Assembly (NCBI GenBank): GCA_026414765.1
Contig: JAOAIJ010000009.1
Location: 186,001-250,000 of the forward strand
Direction: 5' to 3'
Origin: Clostridia bacterium
GTDB lineage: Bacteria; Bacillota; Clostridia; Acetivibrionales; DSM-27016
DNA: 64,000 nt
A program made the position numbers and the translations under genes. The notes below the pieces were generated by a model. That model saw only the letters and a program-made list of their open reading frames with translations. It searched no databases and was not told where the DNA came from. Each line of letters opens with the position of its first letter. Position 1 is the stretch's first letter. Of this stretch, positions 55,115-63,705 are shown piece by piece.

Positions 55115-55879
55115 TTATTTATAGTATCCACTTGCTTCGCTATACAGGCTATAACCTATCTCAAACTGGTTGTTATCCTGGTCCTCCCACTGCTTTGCGA
55201 AAGATATAACCCCAGTGCCTTCCATGATTTTCCTGATTTCATAATAGTCACTTCCAGTATCCTTATATGATACCGTATATACTTTAAGGTTGTTTTCCTG
55301 CCCTATATCCGTTATCTCACACTCGACTACATATTTTTTCCCGGATTTATCAGTCAGGTTTTGAATCCATTTATTGTTTTTATTTAACGGGGCTCTTATA
55401 AGCTCAATAGTATCAAATATTGAATCCATCATTGCCTGTTCGTTCTTGATCTGGTACAAAACTCCTTCCCTCACAGTATACTTTATTCCCAGGTTGTAGT
55501 AACCCGGCTCTTTACCCGCTTCACCTCCCGATACATCCTCTACGGTACCCTCTGTAATATATATAGTTTCCTTTGCTGATTTGTTAATGCTTTTTAAAAC
55601 CATTGTATGCCCATACTCAGCGAAACCGTTATATATCCATTTATAATTTTCCTTGTCCGGAAGCAAAGCAGTAAGCTGGCGGTTTATTTGCAGGTATTTC
55701 TGTTTGCTGTCCTTATCTGTTTTAATTTTAGTAATCTCATTATTCTTTACTTCCTTATTCTGTTGTCCGGGTGTGTTATTTTGCCTATACTTATTCCATT
55801 CGGTGGCTGAAAACAGTCCGACAGCAAGTACCAGAATTATCGCTAGGAGCATGGAAGTGTATAATTTGCGTCTGTTCAT
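55115..55879 (-). CDS. Membrane-anchored or secreted protein of unknown function
   Basis: 254 residues from the ATG at 55879 (GAGGAT upstream). One N-terminal hydrophobic segment (LYTSMLLAIILVLAVGLFSATEW) followed by a Lys/Asn-rich linker and an outer domain of about 200 residues. No lipobox. The domain has beta-strand-like stretches (YKWIYNGFAEYGHTMVL, KYTVREGVLYQI, NNQFEIGYSLYSEASGYYK). I do not recognise a family. Single gene between the repeat region and a spacer holding an isolated terminator. Confidence 0.7.
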   Translation of the reverse strand: MNRRKLYTSMLLAIILVLAVGLFSATEWNKYRQNNTPGQQNKEVKNNEITKIKTDKDSKQKYLQINRQLTALLPDKENYKWIYNGFAEYGHTMVLKSINKSAKETIYITEGTVEDVSGGEAGKEPGYYNLGIKYTVREGVLYQIKNEQAMMDSIFDTIELIRAPLNKNNKWIQNLTDKSGKKYVVECEITDIGQENNLKVYTVSYKDTGSDYYEIRKIMEGTGVISFAKQWEDQDNNQFEIGYSLYSEASGYYK

Positions 55880-56080
55880 AATTATCCTCATTTCTGTAAC
55901 ATATACTCGTGAAAATTATTTTATATTAGTTTTATCCAATTTTGCCAGATTAATTTACAGACAAGCATTATCACAACTAAATATGTAATAAATATTTTTT
56001 TCATTATTAATGTATATATCTCAGGATATGCGGCAAGACTATAAATGACCTCACAAAATACATTTTGACCCCCTAAAATG

Positions 56081-56110
56081 CCCCGGCAATGCTGCCGGGG
56101 TGTTTTTTTT
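56081..56110 (+). terminator. Strong plus-strand terminator without an obvious gene
   Basis: CCCCGGCA (56081-56088), loop ATGC, TGCCGGGG (56093-56100), TG, then eight Ts. The nearest plus-strand gene upstream ends at 54462, so it may end an unannotated plus-strand transcript. Confidence 0.85.
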
Positions 56111-56222
56111 CTCCTTATAATGTCCAGGAAAGATTTGTATTATTCTGCAAATGCCTACCTGACAAATACAATAACGATTACAAACATGATAAACTAAGTT
56201 ATCCTAGTCAATAAAACCTCAA

Positions 56223-56245
56223 GGGTTGTGAAATTTTCAAACCCC
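56223..56245 (-). terminator. Possible terminator of the serine hydrolase gene
   Basis: GGGTT (56223-56227) and AACCC (56240-56244) with inner TGAAA/TTTCA-type pairing. The T-tract on the minus strand is weak. Confidence 0.45.
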
Positions 56246-56265
56246 ATGTAATCTAGTATCTGTAC

Positions 56266-58086
56266 TCATCCTATAAGATTTAGCTGAATCAGCCATGATA
56301 TAAATATAGTGGTCGCAATACTCCATATAGTATAAAAAACACGGATAAACAAGCTTCGCTTCCTTATCCAGAAGTATACCGCCGACAATAACCCTAGTAT
56401 GCCAAACACAGCTATAGTAAATGCGCCAGCTCTGAACCAAGATACGACTTGCTCCATACCGGCGGGAGAATTGATACCGCCGAAAGTCTCAGTCAAATAC
56501 TGCATATGCAGCACAAACCTTGTTACCATTGATGCAAATACAGCGAACACAGCAATATACGGAATATGAATAAATATACTTCTCTTGCCTCTCTTATACC
56601 TTATTGCCGCCAAAAGCTCAATAACCGATACCACAAACCCTACAAAAGCAGTAATCACAAAAAAAACAACTGCAAACAGCTGCCATTCTATTCCCTCATA
56701 CCATGGCACACGAAAAAAAGATTCAGGATATCTTTCAAGTGAAAAGTATAATTTACCTTCTTTTTCGATGAATTTTACAGACCCGAACTTTTTTCCGCTA
56801 TAATAATCCTCGCCTACAGGCATAAGTTTCTCTCCATTCAGCATGAACCCATCCTTTGTATTTCCGGTTATGTGAACAGGCACTCCGAAGAAAAAGTTTG
56901 TAAATTTATCCGGACTCTTAAATGCATGTCTGGCTTTCATATAGTAACCGCTTATATCTCTTATATCTTTTCCACCCGTATAAGCCTCTTTTTCTTTTTT
57001 TACCCCGTATAACCTCTCTGCCAATGAATGAACAATATCCTCCAGCCCAAAATTGCTCATTTGATTGCATGAGATGAATATCCCCAGGTTGTGGTCGGGA
57101 AATATTCCTATATTTGATATGAAATTGCTCGAAGCACCGCTATGCGAATAAAAAATATGCCCGTTCAAATCAAACCTTGGCCACACATACCCATAACCGG
57201 GCAACTCCTTATCCATTGTGTACTGTTGACGAAACATTTCCAGCTTCCACTTGTTTTTAATAATTGCAGAGTCAATATCACTCAGCAGAAAGTTCATATA
57301 TGCCGCCATGTCCTGTGCTGTAGCAGTTGCAGAGGCTGAAGGATAATCATTTGCTTCTCCGTCAATATGTTCAGTTCCTAAAGGGCCGTAAGCTTTTGAA
57401 ACAAATGCTTTTCTGATCAGTTTATAGGTTGTATTGTTCATACTTAAAGGCTTGAATATTTTCTCTTCAGCATAGTCATAAAATGGTTTTCCCGCCAACC
57501 TTTCTATCACATAGCCCGCGAGTGATATGCCGTAATTTGAATATGCCGAAACCTCTCCAGGTTTGAAAAACTGATTAGGCCTGCAGTTTCTGACAAATTC
57601 CCTTAAAGGCTTCACTTCTTCAGCTGTTTCAACCTCCAATCCCGAAATCATTTCTTCAAAGCCCGCAGTATGAGTCAGCAGGTTTCTCATGGTTATAGGA
57701 TATTTGAACCCAGGAAAATCAGATTCCAGGTATTTGGTTACCGGTTCATCCATATCCAGCATACCCTGCTCCACCAGCTGCATTATGGCTAAAGAAACAA
57801 AGGTTTTTGAAACAGACCCAATTCTGAATGCCGTGGTTCTCCCATCTGAACGTATGCCATTCTTCTCATCGGCGTAGCCATATCCTTTACATAAGATTAC
57901 TTTACCGCCCTTCACAATTGAAACAATTGCACCCTTTGTTGATTTATTGTCTATCAGTTTGGATATTTCTGCATCGATATAGTCGGATATATCCCTGTCT
58001 GTAATTTTTGATGTCAATGCATTCAATGTGCTTGATGAGAAGCAGATCACCAATACGGATATCAATAATGATAAATACTTTTTCAT
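56266..58086 (-). CDS. Membrane serine beta-lactamase-family hydrolase (class C/PBP-like)
   Basis: 606 residues from the ATG at 58086 (GGAG nine bases upstream). Signal/anchor helix, then a class C beta-lactamase-like domain. It has SxxK in GSVSK near residue 94, YxN in YSNYG, and HSGASSN where KTG would be. An outer linker domain follows, then about four C-terminal membrane helices (from about 455). This build is the PbpX/FmtA/esterase-like family that modifies cell-wall polymers such as D-alanylated teichoic acids or peptidoglycan stem peptides. True beta-lactamase activity is unlikely. Single gene. Confidence 0.88.
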   Translation of the reverse strand: MKKYLSLLISVLVICFSSSTLNALTSKITDRDISDYIDAEISKLIDNKSTKGAIVSIVKGGKVILCKGYGYADEKNGIRSDGRTTAFRIGSVSKTFVSLAIMQLVEQGMLDMDEPVTKYLESDFPGFKYPITMRNLLTHTAGFEEMISGLEVETAEEVKPLREFVRNCRPNQFFKPGEVSAYSNYGISLAGYVIERLAGKPFYDYAEEKIFKPLSMNNTTYKLIRKAFVSKAYGPLGTEHIDGEANDYPSASATATAQDMAAYMNFLLSDIDSAIIKNKWKLEMFRQQYTMDKELPGYGYVWPRFDLNGHIFYSHSGASSNFISNIGIFPDHNLGIFISCNQMSNFGLEDIVHSLAERLYGVKKEKEAYTGGKDIRDISGYYMKARHAFKSPDKFTNFFFGVPVHITGNTKDGFMLNGEKLMPVGEDYYSGKKFGSVKFIEKEGKLYFSLERYPESFFRVPWYEGIEWQLFAVVFFVITAFVGFVVSVIELLAAIRYKRGKRSIFIHIPYIAVFAVFASMVTRFVLHMQYLTETFGGINSPAGMEQVVSWFRAGAFTIAVFGILGLLSAVYFWIRKRSLFIRVFYTIWSIATTIFISWLIQLNLIG

Positions 58087-58251
58087 ATTCAGATTCTCCA
58101 TTCTTCCTTAATCAACCATGGTTCAGTTATTAATCTACACTATAAAACTTAAGGAAAATCTGTTTTCTCTTAAAAATTCTTTATTAAATTCTTAAAATAT
58201 TATTAATAATACTATGCTAAATAAAAAAATAACATGTTTATACAATAAATA

Positions 58252-58294
58252 CGAACAAACGTTCTTGACACTATTTGTAATATAATGGTACTAT
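58252..58294 (+). promoter_or_regulatory. Promoter with a LexA-box-like palindrome
   Basis: CGAACAAACGTTCT (58252-58265) matches the Gram-positive LexA/DinR box CGAACRNRYGTTYC in all but the last base. It directly abuts TTGACA (58265-58270), followed 18 bases later by TACTAT (58289-58294). The box would cover the -35 region. Confidence 0.6.
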
Positions 58295-58359
58295 ATGTAT
58301 ACAACATTAATTATTATGTCAGATAAATATCGATAAAGTATATCTTCCGGAGGTGCATT

Positions 58360-59559
58360 ATGAAAACAGCATGGTCGTTTTTGAAGACAGGAGTTATCTT
58401 CTTATTGATTTGTGCCATATTACTACAGACTGCTGAAGCACAGGCTTCTTCTGCATTTAGAGCGGCAGATTCCATGGCTCCATCTGCGCCAAAAAAACTT
58501 ACAGTCACAAACAAAACCTGCACATCGGTTTCTTTTTCATGGACAGCTTCAACTGATAACAATGAAGTAAAGGGATATGAAGTCTACAGAGACGGCAAGC
58601 GGATAGTGACAGTCTCAAAGACATGCTATACAAATATGTGTCTGGTCCCGGGAAGAAATTATACATATACCATTAAGGCTTATGATTCTTCCGGAAACAT
58701 ATCAGTAAGCAGTGCTGTTTTGCATGTTACCACAAATAAAGATTTACAGCCCCCGGCAAGTCCTCACACACTGGCTGCAAATTCTCCGACCTGTACTACT
58801 ATAGCGCTGTCCTGGGCTTCATCAACGGATAATACAGGTATTAAAGGCTATGAGGTGTTTTGCAACGGCAAAAAGACGGCGCTAACTTCAGCTACCAGCT
58901 ACGTTTGCAAAAAACTCCTTCCTGGCACTACATATACTTTTACAGTAAAAGCATTGGATATAGCGGGTAACTACTCTCTAAGCAGTAATACCTGTTTATC
59001 AGGTACATTGCCCGATACAACAGCTCCATCAATGCCAGGCGGACTGAAAGCTGCCGAAGTTTCATATACGGAAGTGAATCTGGTCTGGAACTCCTCTTCT
59101 GAGAATGTAAAGGTTAAGAGCTATGAAATTTTTTGTGATGGCATAAAGAAAGGATCAACTACCAAGACATCCTATACCAGCAAAAACCTGATTCCAGGTA
59201 GAAGTTATACATATACTGTAAGGGCATTGGATACTTCCGGCAATATTTCAACTGAAAGCCCAAAACTCCACGTCCTGACAAAAGCAGATACAGAGCCACC
59301 TAAAGCACCAGACGGATTCAAGACCGGTTCCATCAGCAAATCTTCTGTTTCCCTTAAGTGGAAAGCTTCCAATGATAATACCAAAGTTAAAGGATATTAT
59401 GTTTACTGTAACGGCATTAAAATCGCAGAAACAATCAGAACCTCCTATACCGTGAAAGGATTGGGCAACTTGTCCATAGCCGTTTTTTATATAAAAGCAT
59501 ATGACATATCAGGAAACCTTTCAGAAAACAGTAAAACTATAGGCATAATAATAGTATAG
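58360..59559 (+). CDS. Secreted protein made of four fibronectin type III repeats
   Basis: 399 residues. Signal peptide (MKTAWSFLKTGVIFLLICAILLQTAEAQA), then four FnIII domains of about 90 residues each with no other domain. Each has a Trp in the second strand (SFSWTAS, ALSWASS, NLVWNSS, SLKWKAS) and a GYEVY/GYEVF-like core plus YTYTIKAYDxSGN-like ending. Each domain also has one or two cysteines, unusual for FnIII. FnIII domains in clostridia mostly act as spacers or carbohydrate/surface binders; a protein consisting only of them is less usual. CGGAGG precedes the ATG. Confidence 0.87.
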   Translation: MKTAWSFLKTGVIFLLICAILLQTAEAQASSAFRAADSMAPSAPKKLTVTNKTCTSVSFSWTASTDNNEVKGYEVYRDGKRIVTVSKTCYTNMCLVPGRNYTYTIKAYDSSGNISVSSAVLHVTTNKDLQPPASPHTLAANSPTCTTIALSWASSTDNTGIKGYEVFCNGKKTALTSATSYVCKKLLPGTTYTFTVKALDIAGNYSLSSNTCLSGTLPDTTAPSMPGGLKAAEVSYTEVNLVWNSSSENVKVKSYEIFCDGIKKGSTTKTSYTSKNLIPGRSYTYTVRALDTSGNISTESPKLHVLTKADTEPPKAPDGFKTGSISKSSVSLKWKASNDNTKVKGYYVYCNGIKIAETIRTSYTVKGLGNLSIAVFYIKAYDISGNLSENSKTIGIIIV

Positions 59560-59589
59560 CTGAAGAAATATGCATTCACATAATATAGA

Positions 59590-59650
59590 AAAAAGCTACC
59601 ATCCACTCTCAGGAGAGATATGAAAGGTAACTTATTAAGCTGTTTTTATT
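59590..59650 (+). terminator. Probable terminator after the FnIII gene
   Basis: AAAAGCTACC (about 59591-59600) pairs in part with GGTA and AGC, with an inner CTC/GAG stem, then TTTTTATTT. Confidence 0.4.
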
Positions 59651-59700
59651 TATTAATAAACATCTATCAGAAATTTATATTATTTCCTTGAAAACTCCAC

Positions 59701-59724
59701 CCTGACACGCTCTTGTCAGGTTTT
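59701..59724. terminator. Hairpin at the end of the aldo/keto reductase gene
   Basis: CCTGACA (59701-59707) pairs with TGTCAGG (59714-59720), followed by TTTT on the plus strand. It covers the reductase stop codon. Confidence 0.5.
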
Positions 59725-60933
59725 CCTTCTAGCTAGTTTATTACGTATAGCCAGATATTTTCTTAAAATCCAAAGTACCGGCTTCATCACCGGTTTTTCC
59801 ATATCTTTTGAGAGCTCTTTAAGCTTTTGTCTGATTTCTATGTGCTGTGGGCAAGCCTTTTCACACTTTCCACAGTTTATGCATAAAGATGCATTAGATG
59901 GCTTACCTCCTGACAAACCGCTTGTAAACGCCATATACTGAAAATTGGAGTGTTTTTCCTTAAAAAGATGCTTGCTGTTGTAATAATTAAAGCATAGAGG
60001 GATATCAACTCCTGCAGGGCAGGGCATACAATAACCGCATCCCGTACAGCCTACTCTCATAAGTCTGCTGTATTCCTGTTTCACTTTCCCGTACAACATA
60101 AGCTCTTCATCAGTCAGTGAACCGGCATACGCTTCTCCTGCTATCCTGATATTTTCCTCAATATGGCTCTCTTCATTCATCCCCGAAAGTACGACTGCTG
60201 CCTGTGGATGATTCCATATCCAGCGCAAGGCCCATTCAGCCGGAGTTCTTTGAACTGAAGCACTGCTCCATATTTTTTTAATTTCCTCAGGCATCCTCCC
60301 TACAAGAGAACCACCCCTGAGAGGTTCCATAATAATAACCCCCAGGCCCTTTGAAGCGGCGTATTCAAGTCCTTCCTTCCCTGCCTGGACATTTTCATCA
60401 ATATAATTATACTGTATCTGACAGAAATCCCACGGGTAATCATCCACTATCTTTTTAAAATCTTCCTTATCCCCATGATATGAAAAACCTACATATACCA
60501 ATCTTCCATCCTTTTTAGCCTTCGCGAAAAACTCGACTATACCCAGTTCTTTCAATCTGTTCCAGCCGGCTATATCATTCAGGGCATGGACAAGATAATA
60601 GTCAATGCGATCAGTTTGAAGCTTTCTTAACTGATTCTCCAGTATAGAATCCATATCTTTTTGAGAATGCACAAGATAAGGCGGAAGCTTTGTAGCTATT
60701 TTAACCCTATCCCTGTATCCCTTTGACAATACCTTACCGAGTATAGTTTCACTCTTCCCTGCATGATAGACATATGCTGTATCAAAGTAATTTACACCCT
60801 GCTCAATAGCCTGGATAATTTGTCTTTCTGTGCGTTCTTCATCAATTCTCCCATTCTTTTGAGGATAACGCATGCAGCCAAACCCGAGTATGGATAACTT
60901 ATCCCCTGTTTTCCCCATTTCACGGTATAACAT
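59716..60933 (-). CDS. Aldo/keto reductase with C-terminal 4Fe-4S clusters
   Basis: 405 residues from the ATG at 60933, chosen because AAGGGGGA lies upstream and MLYREMGKTGDKLSILGFGCMRYP is the usual opening; the longer frame reads through an operator. TIM-barrel AKR with catalytic Asp and Tyr in FDTAYVYHAG, Lys in KIATKLPP and His in YYLVHAL. The C-terminal part has CTGCGYCMPC and CINCGKCEKACP, so one or two [4Fe-4S] clusters. Substrate unknown. The TetR gene is just upstream, and a TetR-type operator lies in between. Confidence 0.9.
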   Translation of the reverse strand: MLYREMGKTGDKLSILGFGCMRYPQKNGRIDEERTERQIIQAIEQGVNYFDTAYVYHAGKSETILGKVLSKGYRDRVKIATKLPPYLVHSQKDMDSILENQLRKLQTDRIDYYLVHALNDIAGWNRLKELGIVEFFAKAKKDGRLVYVGFSYHGDKEDFKKIVDDYPWDFCQIQYNYIDENVQAGKEGLEYAASKGLGVIIMEPLRGGSLVGRMPEEIKKIWSSASVQRTPAEWALRWIWNHPQAAVVLSGMNEESHIEENIRIAGEAYAGSLTDEELMLYGKVKQEYSRLMRVGCTGCGYCMPCPAGVDIPLCFNYYNSKHLFKEKHSNFQYMAFTSGLSGGKPSNASLCINCGKCEKACPQHIEIRQKLKELSKDMEKPVMKPVLWILRKYLAIRNKLARRKT

Positions 60934-60956
60934 AAAATCCCCCTTCAGTCTATATC

Positions 60957-60968
60957 GACTAGTCAGTC
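60957..60968. promoter_or_regulatory. TetR-type operator upstream of the aldo/keto reductase
   Basis: GACTAGTCAGTC, in the 52-base gap between the TetR stop and the reductase start. It differs by one base from the site upstream of the TetR gene (61580-61591). Confidence 0.65.
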
Positions 60969-60985
60969 TACTATTTATAAAAAAA

Positions 60986-61546
60986 TTAATTCTTAATGCT
61001 TTTCCAGAGGAAACTGAAGGTTTCTTCAACAAAATCTTTGTCTTCCAACAGCTCCCTATTGTTAATGAAATAATTAATATTGGACATCATCATGGCGGAA
61101 GTAATGCTCAGCAGATAATTCTCTGGAACCTTCTTTATGATTTCCGCCTCCATACCTTCTCTGAAAATATCCATCAATACCTCAAACTTACTCTTGCCTT
61201 CAGTCCTGGTGGCATCATATATGTGGACTGAACTGCTGAATTGCTGAAAAAACAGGAATTCATCGGTAAATTCCATACCCCATTCCAGAAAGTTCACATA
61301 TATGCGTTTTACTTTTCTTATATAGGTTTTTTCCTCGTTTACACCGGAAATTGTCCTGTTTATCATGGATTCTTTGCACTTCAGGTACAAACTGTTGATC
61401 AGTTCTTCCTTTGTTTTAAAATAATGAAAGAGCGTTCCAATGGCTACACCTGCTTCCTTTGCTATTTGTGAAGTAGGCGTTTTGTCAAATCCATTTTTAT
61501 TGAAAAGCTTAATGGCTGCTTCATAAATCTGATCCTTCTTATTCAT
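60986..61546 (-). CDS. TetR/AcrR-family regulator of the aldo/keto reductase
   Basis: 186 residues. Helix-turn-helix TSQIAKEAGVAIGTLFHYFKTKEELINSLYLK, then a helical ligand domain. One GACTNNTCAGTC-like site lies upstream of it and one between it and the reductase, so it probably represses both. GGTGAT precedes the ATG. Confidence 0.9.
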   Translation of the reverse strand: MNKKDQIYEAAIKLFNKNGFDKTPTSQIAKEAGVAIGTLFHYFKTKEELINSLYLKCKESMINRTISGVNEEKTYIRKVKRIYVNFLEWGMEFTDEFLFFQQFSSSVHIYDATRTEGKSKFEVLMDIFREGMEAEIIKKVPENYLLSITSAMMMSNINYFINNRELLEDKDFVEETFSFLWKSIKN

Positions 61547-61579
61547 TACATAATCACCAATTATATTTTAAATTATTTC

Positions 61580-61591
61580 GACTGATTAGTC
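61580..61591. promoter_or_regulatory. TetR-type operator upstream of its own gene
   Basis: GACTGATTAGTC on the plus strand, GACTAATCAGTC on the minus strand. About 35 bases before the TetR start. The same core, with one change, is at 60957 and in the RND/TetR region at 26922 (GACTAATCGGTC). Confidence 0.65.
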
Positions 61592-61672
61592 AATATAATA
61601 TTTGAAGTATATCCCAATAATATTATTGTACAATATTGTGAGGAAAAACGATAGGAAAATAATTTTATCTAC

Positions 61673-61701
61673 TTGACATTATATCGTAATAATAATAAAA
61701 T
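61673..61701 (+). promoter_or_regulatory. Promoter of the TetR-flavoprotein operon
   Basis: TTGACA (61673-61678), 17 bases, TAAAAT (61696-61701). The -10 box lies inside the left arm of the 52-bp palindrome. Confidence 0.7.
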
Positions 61702-61739
61702 AACATATGTTATATAACATATGTTATTTTATTATTATT
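61688..61739. repeat. Perfect 52-bp palindrome, probable double operator
   Basis: Both 26-base halves are exact reverse complements. Each contains the smaller palindrome AACATATGTT, so there are two such sites side by side (about 61702-61711 and 61716-61725). It overlaps the -10 box and ends 16 bases before the TetR start. Likely the binding site of that regulator; in RNA it could form one long hairpin just before the ribosome binding site. Confidence 0.8.
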
Positions 61740-61755
61740 TTTGTAAGGAGAAAAA

Positions 61756-62397
61756 ATGCCACCGAGAATAATATTCACCAAAGAACAAATAACCGATGAA
61801 GCTTTTGAAATTTTCAAGGAAGAAGGCTTAGAGAGTGTATCGGTCAGAAAACTAGCAGCAAAACTAAACAGTTCAACTGCTCCGATCTACACAAGCTTCA
61901 AAAACATTGAAGAAATAAAAAAACACCTGCTTGAAAAATCTCTTGCTATCCTTTTAAATTATACAGAAAAAGAGTATACAAAAGATGCTTTCCTGAATAT
62001 CGGAGTTGGAATGCTGGAGTTTGCAAAAAATTATAAGATTATTTACAAAACACTCTTTATTAGTAGTAATGATCATCAATATATTCTTGATGAATTTAAT
62101 AAAAAGAACCTTGAGCAGATGAAAAAACTGAAAATTCTCAGTTTGTTTGATGAGCAGGATTTAAAGCATATTCTAGAGAAAATGTGCATTTTTACACATG
62201 GTATTGCTTCATTCCTGTGTGCCGGAATGCTTGAAGAAGATTCTCTGGAATACTTTATAAATACGCTGAGTGAAATGGGCGCTGATGTTATAGAGATTAC
62301 AGCTTATAGGAAGGGCCTTCTTGAAAAACTTACAAATGCTTTAGAGGAGGGGTGTAGAATTGAAAAAAATAACTATTCTGAATGGAATTACAGATGA
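61756..62397 (+). CDS. TetR/AcrR-family regulator
   Basis: 213 residues. Helix-turn-helix in ITDEAFEIFKEEGLESVSVRKLAAKLNSSTAPIYTSFKNIEEI, followed by a helical C-terminal domain. TAAGGAG precedes the ATG. The perfect palindrome over its promoter points to self-repression. The next gene starts inside its last codons, so it and two flavoproteins form an operon that it probably controls. The inducer is unknown. Confidence 0.88.
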   Translation: MPPRIIFTKEQITDEAFEIFKEEGLESVSVRKLAAKLNSSTAPIYTSFKNIEEIKKHLLEKSLAILLNYTEKEYTKDAFLNIGVGMLEFAKNYKIIYKTLFISSNDHQYILDEFNKKNLEQMKKLKILSLFDEQDLKHILEKMCIFTHGIASFLCAGMLEEDSLEYFINTLSEMGADVIEITAYRKGLLEKLTNALEEGCRIEKNNYSEWNYR

Positions 62398-62911
62398 AAA
62401 ATATATAAACTTTGAAGATGCACTGGAAAAGATAAATGAAAGGAACCAGAGAAAATTTAGCTGCGAATGCTTTACACTACGCAAAATAAATATCAATTAC
62501 TGCTGCGGCTGCTGGAACTGCTGGGTTAAGACCCCCGGAGAGTGTACACAAAAGGATGAAATGCCCAAGATTCTAAGAAGTATAATCAATTCAGACCTGA
62601 CTGTGTTCATATCACCTATCCTTATGGGTTTTAGCAGTTCATACCTCAAAAAAGCAACTGATAAGCTCCTTCCCTTGCTCCATCCCTATATCGGTATTTA
62701 TGAAAATGAATGCCATCACAAGGAAAGATATGACAGATATCCCAAATTAGGACTTATGTTACTTGATGATAAAACAAATGCTCTGAGTGATTTAAGCATA
62801 ATTACGGATATTTACAAAAGAATATCTGTCAACATGAGATCTGAGCTTGCATTTACTTGTATATCGGCTGGAAATGTGGAGGTGTTGGAAAATGAAATTA
62901 ACCGTGTTTAA
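62360..62911 (+). CDS. Flavodoxin-fold FMN reductase-like protein with Cys cluster
   Basis: 183 residues starting at a TTG (62360) with AGGAGGGG upstream; it overlaps the TetR gene by 38 bases. The FMN loop region is weak (ILNGITDEKYIN), but NYCCGCWNCWVKTPGEC has the cysteine pattern of iron-sulfur flavoprotein-like reductases. IVFISPILMGFSSSYLKKATDKLLPL-like (SDLTVFISPILMG) is the second contact. Probably acts with the partner flavoprotein that overlaps its end. Confidence 0.75.
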   Translation: MKKITILNGITDEKYINFEDALEKINERNQRKFSCECFTLRKININYCCGCWNCWVKTPGECTQKDEMPKILRSIINSDLTVFISPILMGFSSSYLKKATDKLLPLLHPYIGIYENECHHKERYDRYPKLGLMLLDDKTNALSDLSIITDIYKRISVNMRSELAFTCISAGNVEVLENEINRV

Positions 62912-63557
62912 CGGCTCCCCAAGGGGAAAGAACAGTAATTCCGCCATTATTGCAAAATGGCTATTGGAAAACTCATGCGATTTCCCGGATGTAACAACTG
63001 AAGTAGTTTACCTGAACAAGCCGGAGAATCATGAAAATCAAGCAAAGATAGCTCAAGACTCAGATATCATCCTGTTTGTATTCCCTCTATACTTCGATTG
63101 TATGCCTGGTATAGTTAAAGCATTTATAGAAAAGCTCCAGCCCTTCTCAGGTGCATTGAAGGAAAAAAAACTGGGGTTCATCGTTCATTCCGGGTTTCCG
63201 GAAGCTATTCATTCAAGGTGTTTGGAAAAGTATCTGGTATGGCTTGCAGGAGAACTGGGTACCGGCTATATCGGGACAGTCATAATGGGAGGCAGCGAAG
63301 GGATAAGGATCATGCCGGAATCTATGACTAAGAAAAAAAGAAAACTGTTTAGTGGACTAGGTGATAAATTGCTTAGAGAAAGTGTTTTTGATACACAGAT
63401 CGTAAGTGAACTGGCAAAGCCTGAGAGGTTATCCAAAACATCAATTCTTATTTATAAAATACTGGCTAAAATCGGGATCTCGAATTTCTACTGGAACGGA
63501 ATGCTAAAAAAGAACGGTGCCTATAAAGCCCGTTTTGCCAAACCCTATATAAACTAA
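62892..63557 (+). CDS. NAD(P)H-dependent FMN reductase / flavodoxin-fold protein
   Basis: 221 residues from the ATG at 62892 (GGAGG upstream), overlapping the previous gene by 20 bases. It opens MKLTVFNGSPRGKNSNSAI, the FMN phosphate loop, and has FVFPLYFDCMPGIVKAFIEKL for the second flavin contact. It lacks the cysteine cluster of its neighbour, so the two may form a heterodimer in which only one has the cluster. The substrate is unknown, perhaps a quinone or nitro compound that also induces the TetR gene. Confidence 0.83.
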   Translation: MKLTVFNGSPRGKNSNSAIIAKWLLENSCDFPDVTTEVVYLNKPENHENQAKIAQDSDIILFVFPLYFDCMPGIVKAFIEKLQPFSGALKEKKLGFIVHSGFPEAIHSRCLEKYLVWLAGELGTGYIGTVIMGGSEGIRIMPESMTKKKRKLFSGLGDKLLRESVFDTQIVSELAKPERLSKTSILIYKILAKIGISNFYWNGMLKKNGAYKARFAKPYIN

Positions 63558-63705
63558 CCTGTTGCGATATAATTATTTCCACTACCTCACTGTCTGATAT
63601 ATCCGGATTTTTATTGTCATAAATTGGTCTTACATATACAATAGTATTAGAGATACTTTATGTATTTAATTACGTTTTAGCAGCAAAATAAATGCAGGTG
63701 ATAAT

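Larger units (their letters stand above)
55880..56265. other. 386-base spacer
   Basis: AT-rich. It contains the strong plus-strand terminator at 56081-56110 and a weaker minus-strand hairpin at 56223-56245. I see no open frame with a ribosome binding site. Confidence 0.5.

Noticed and set aside
60934-61032. Longer aldo/keto reductase start at 61032
   Set aside because: It would translate the operator and the end of the TetR gene; the ATG at 60933 has a good ribosome binding site and the family's usual N-terminus.
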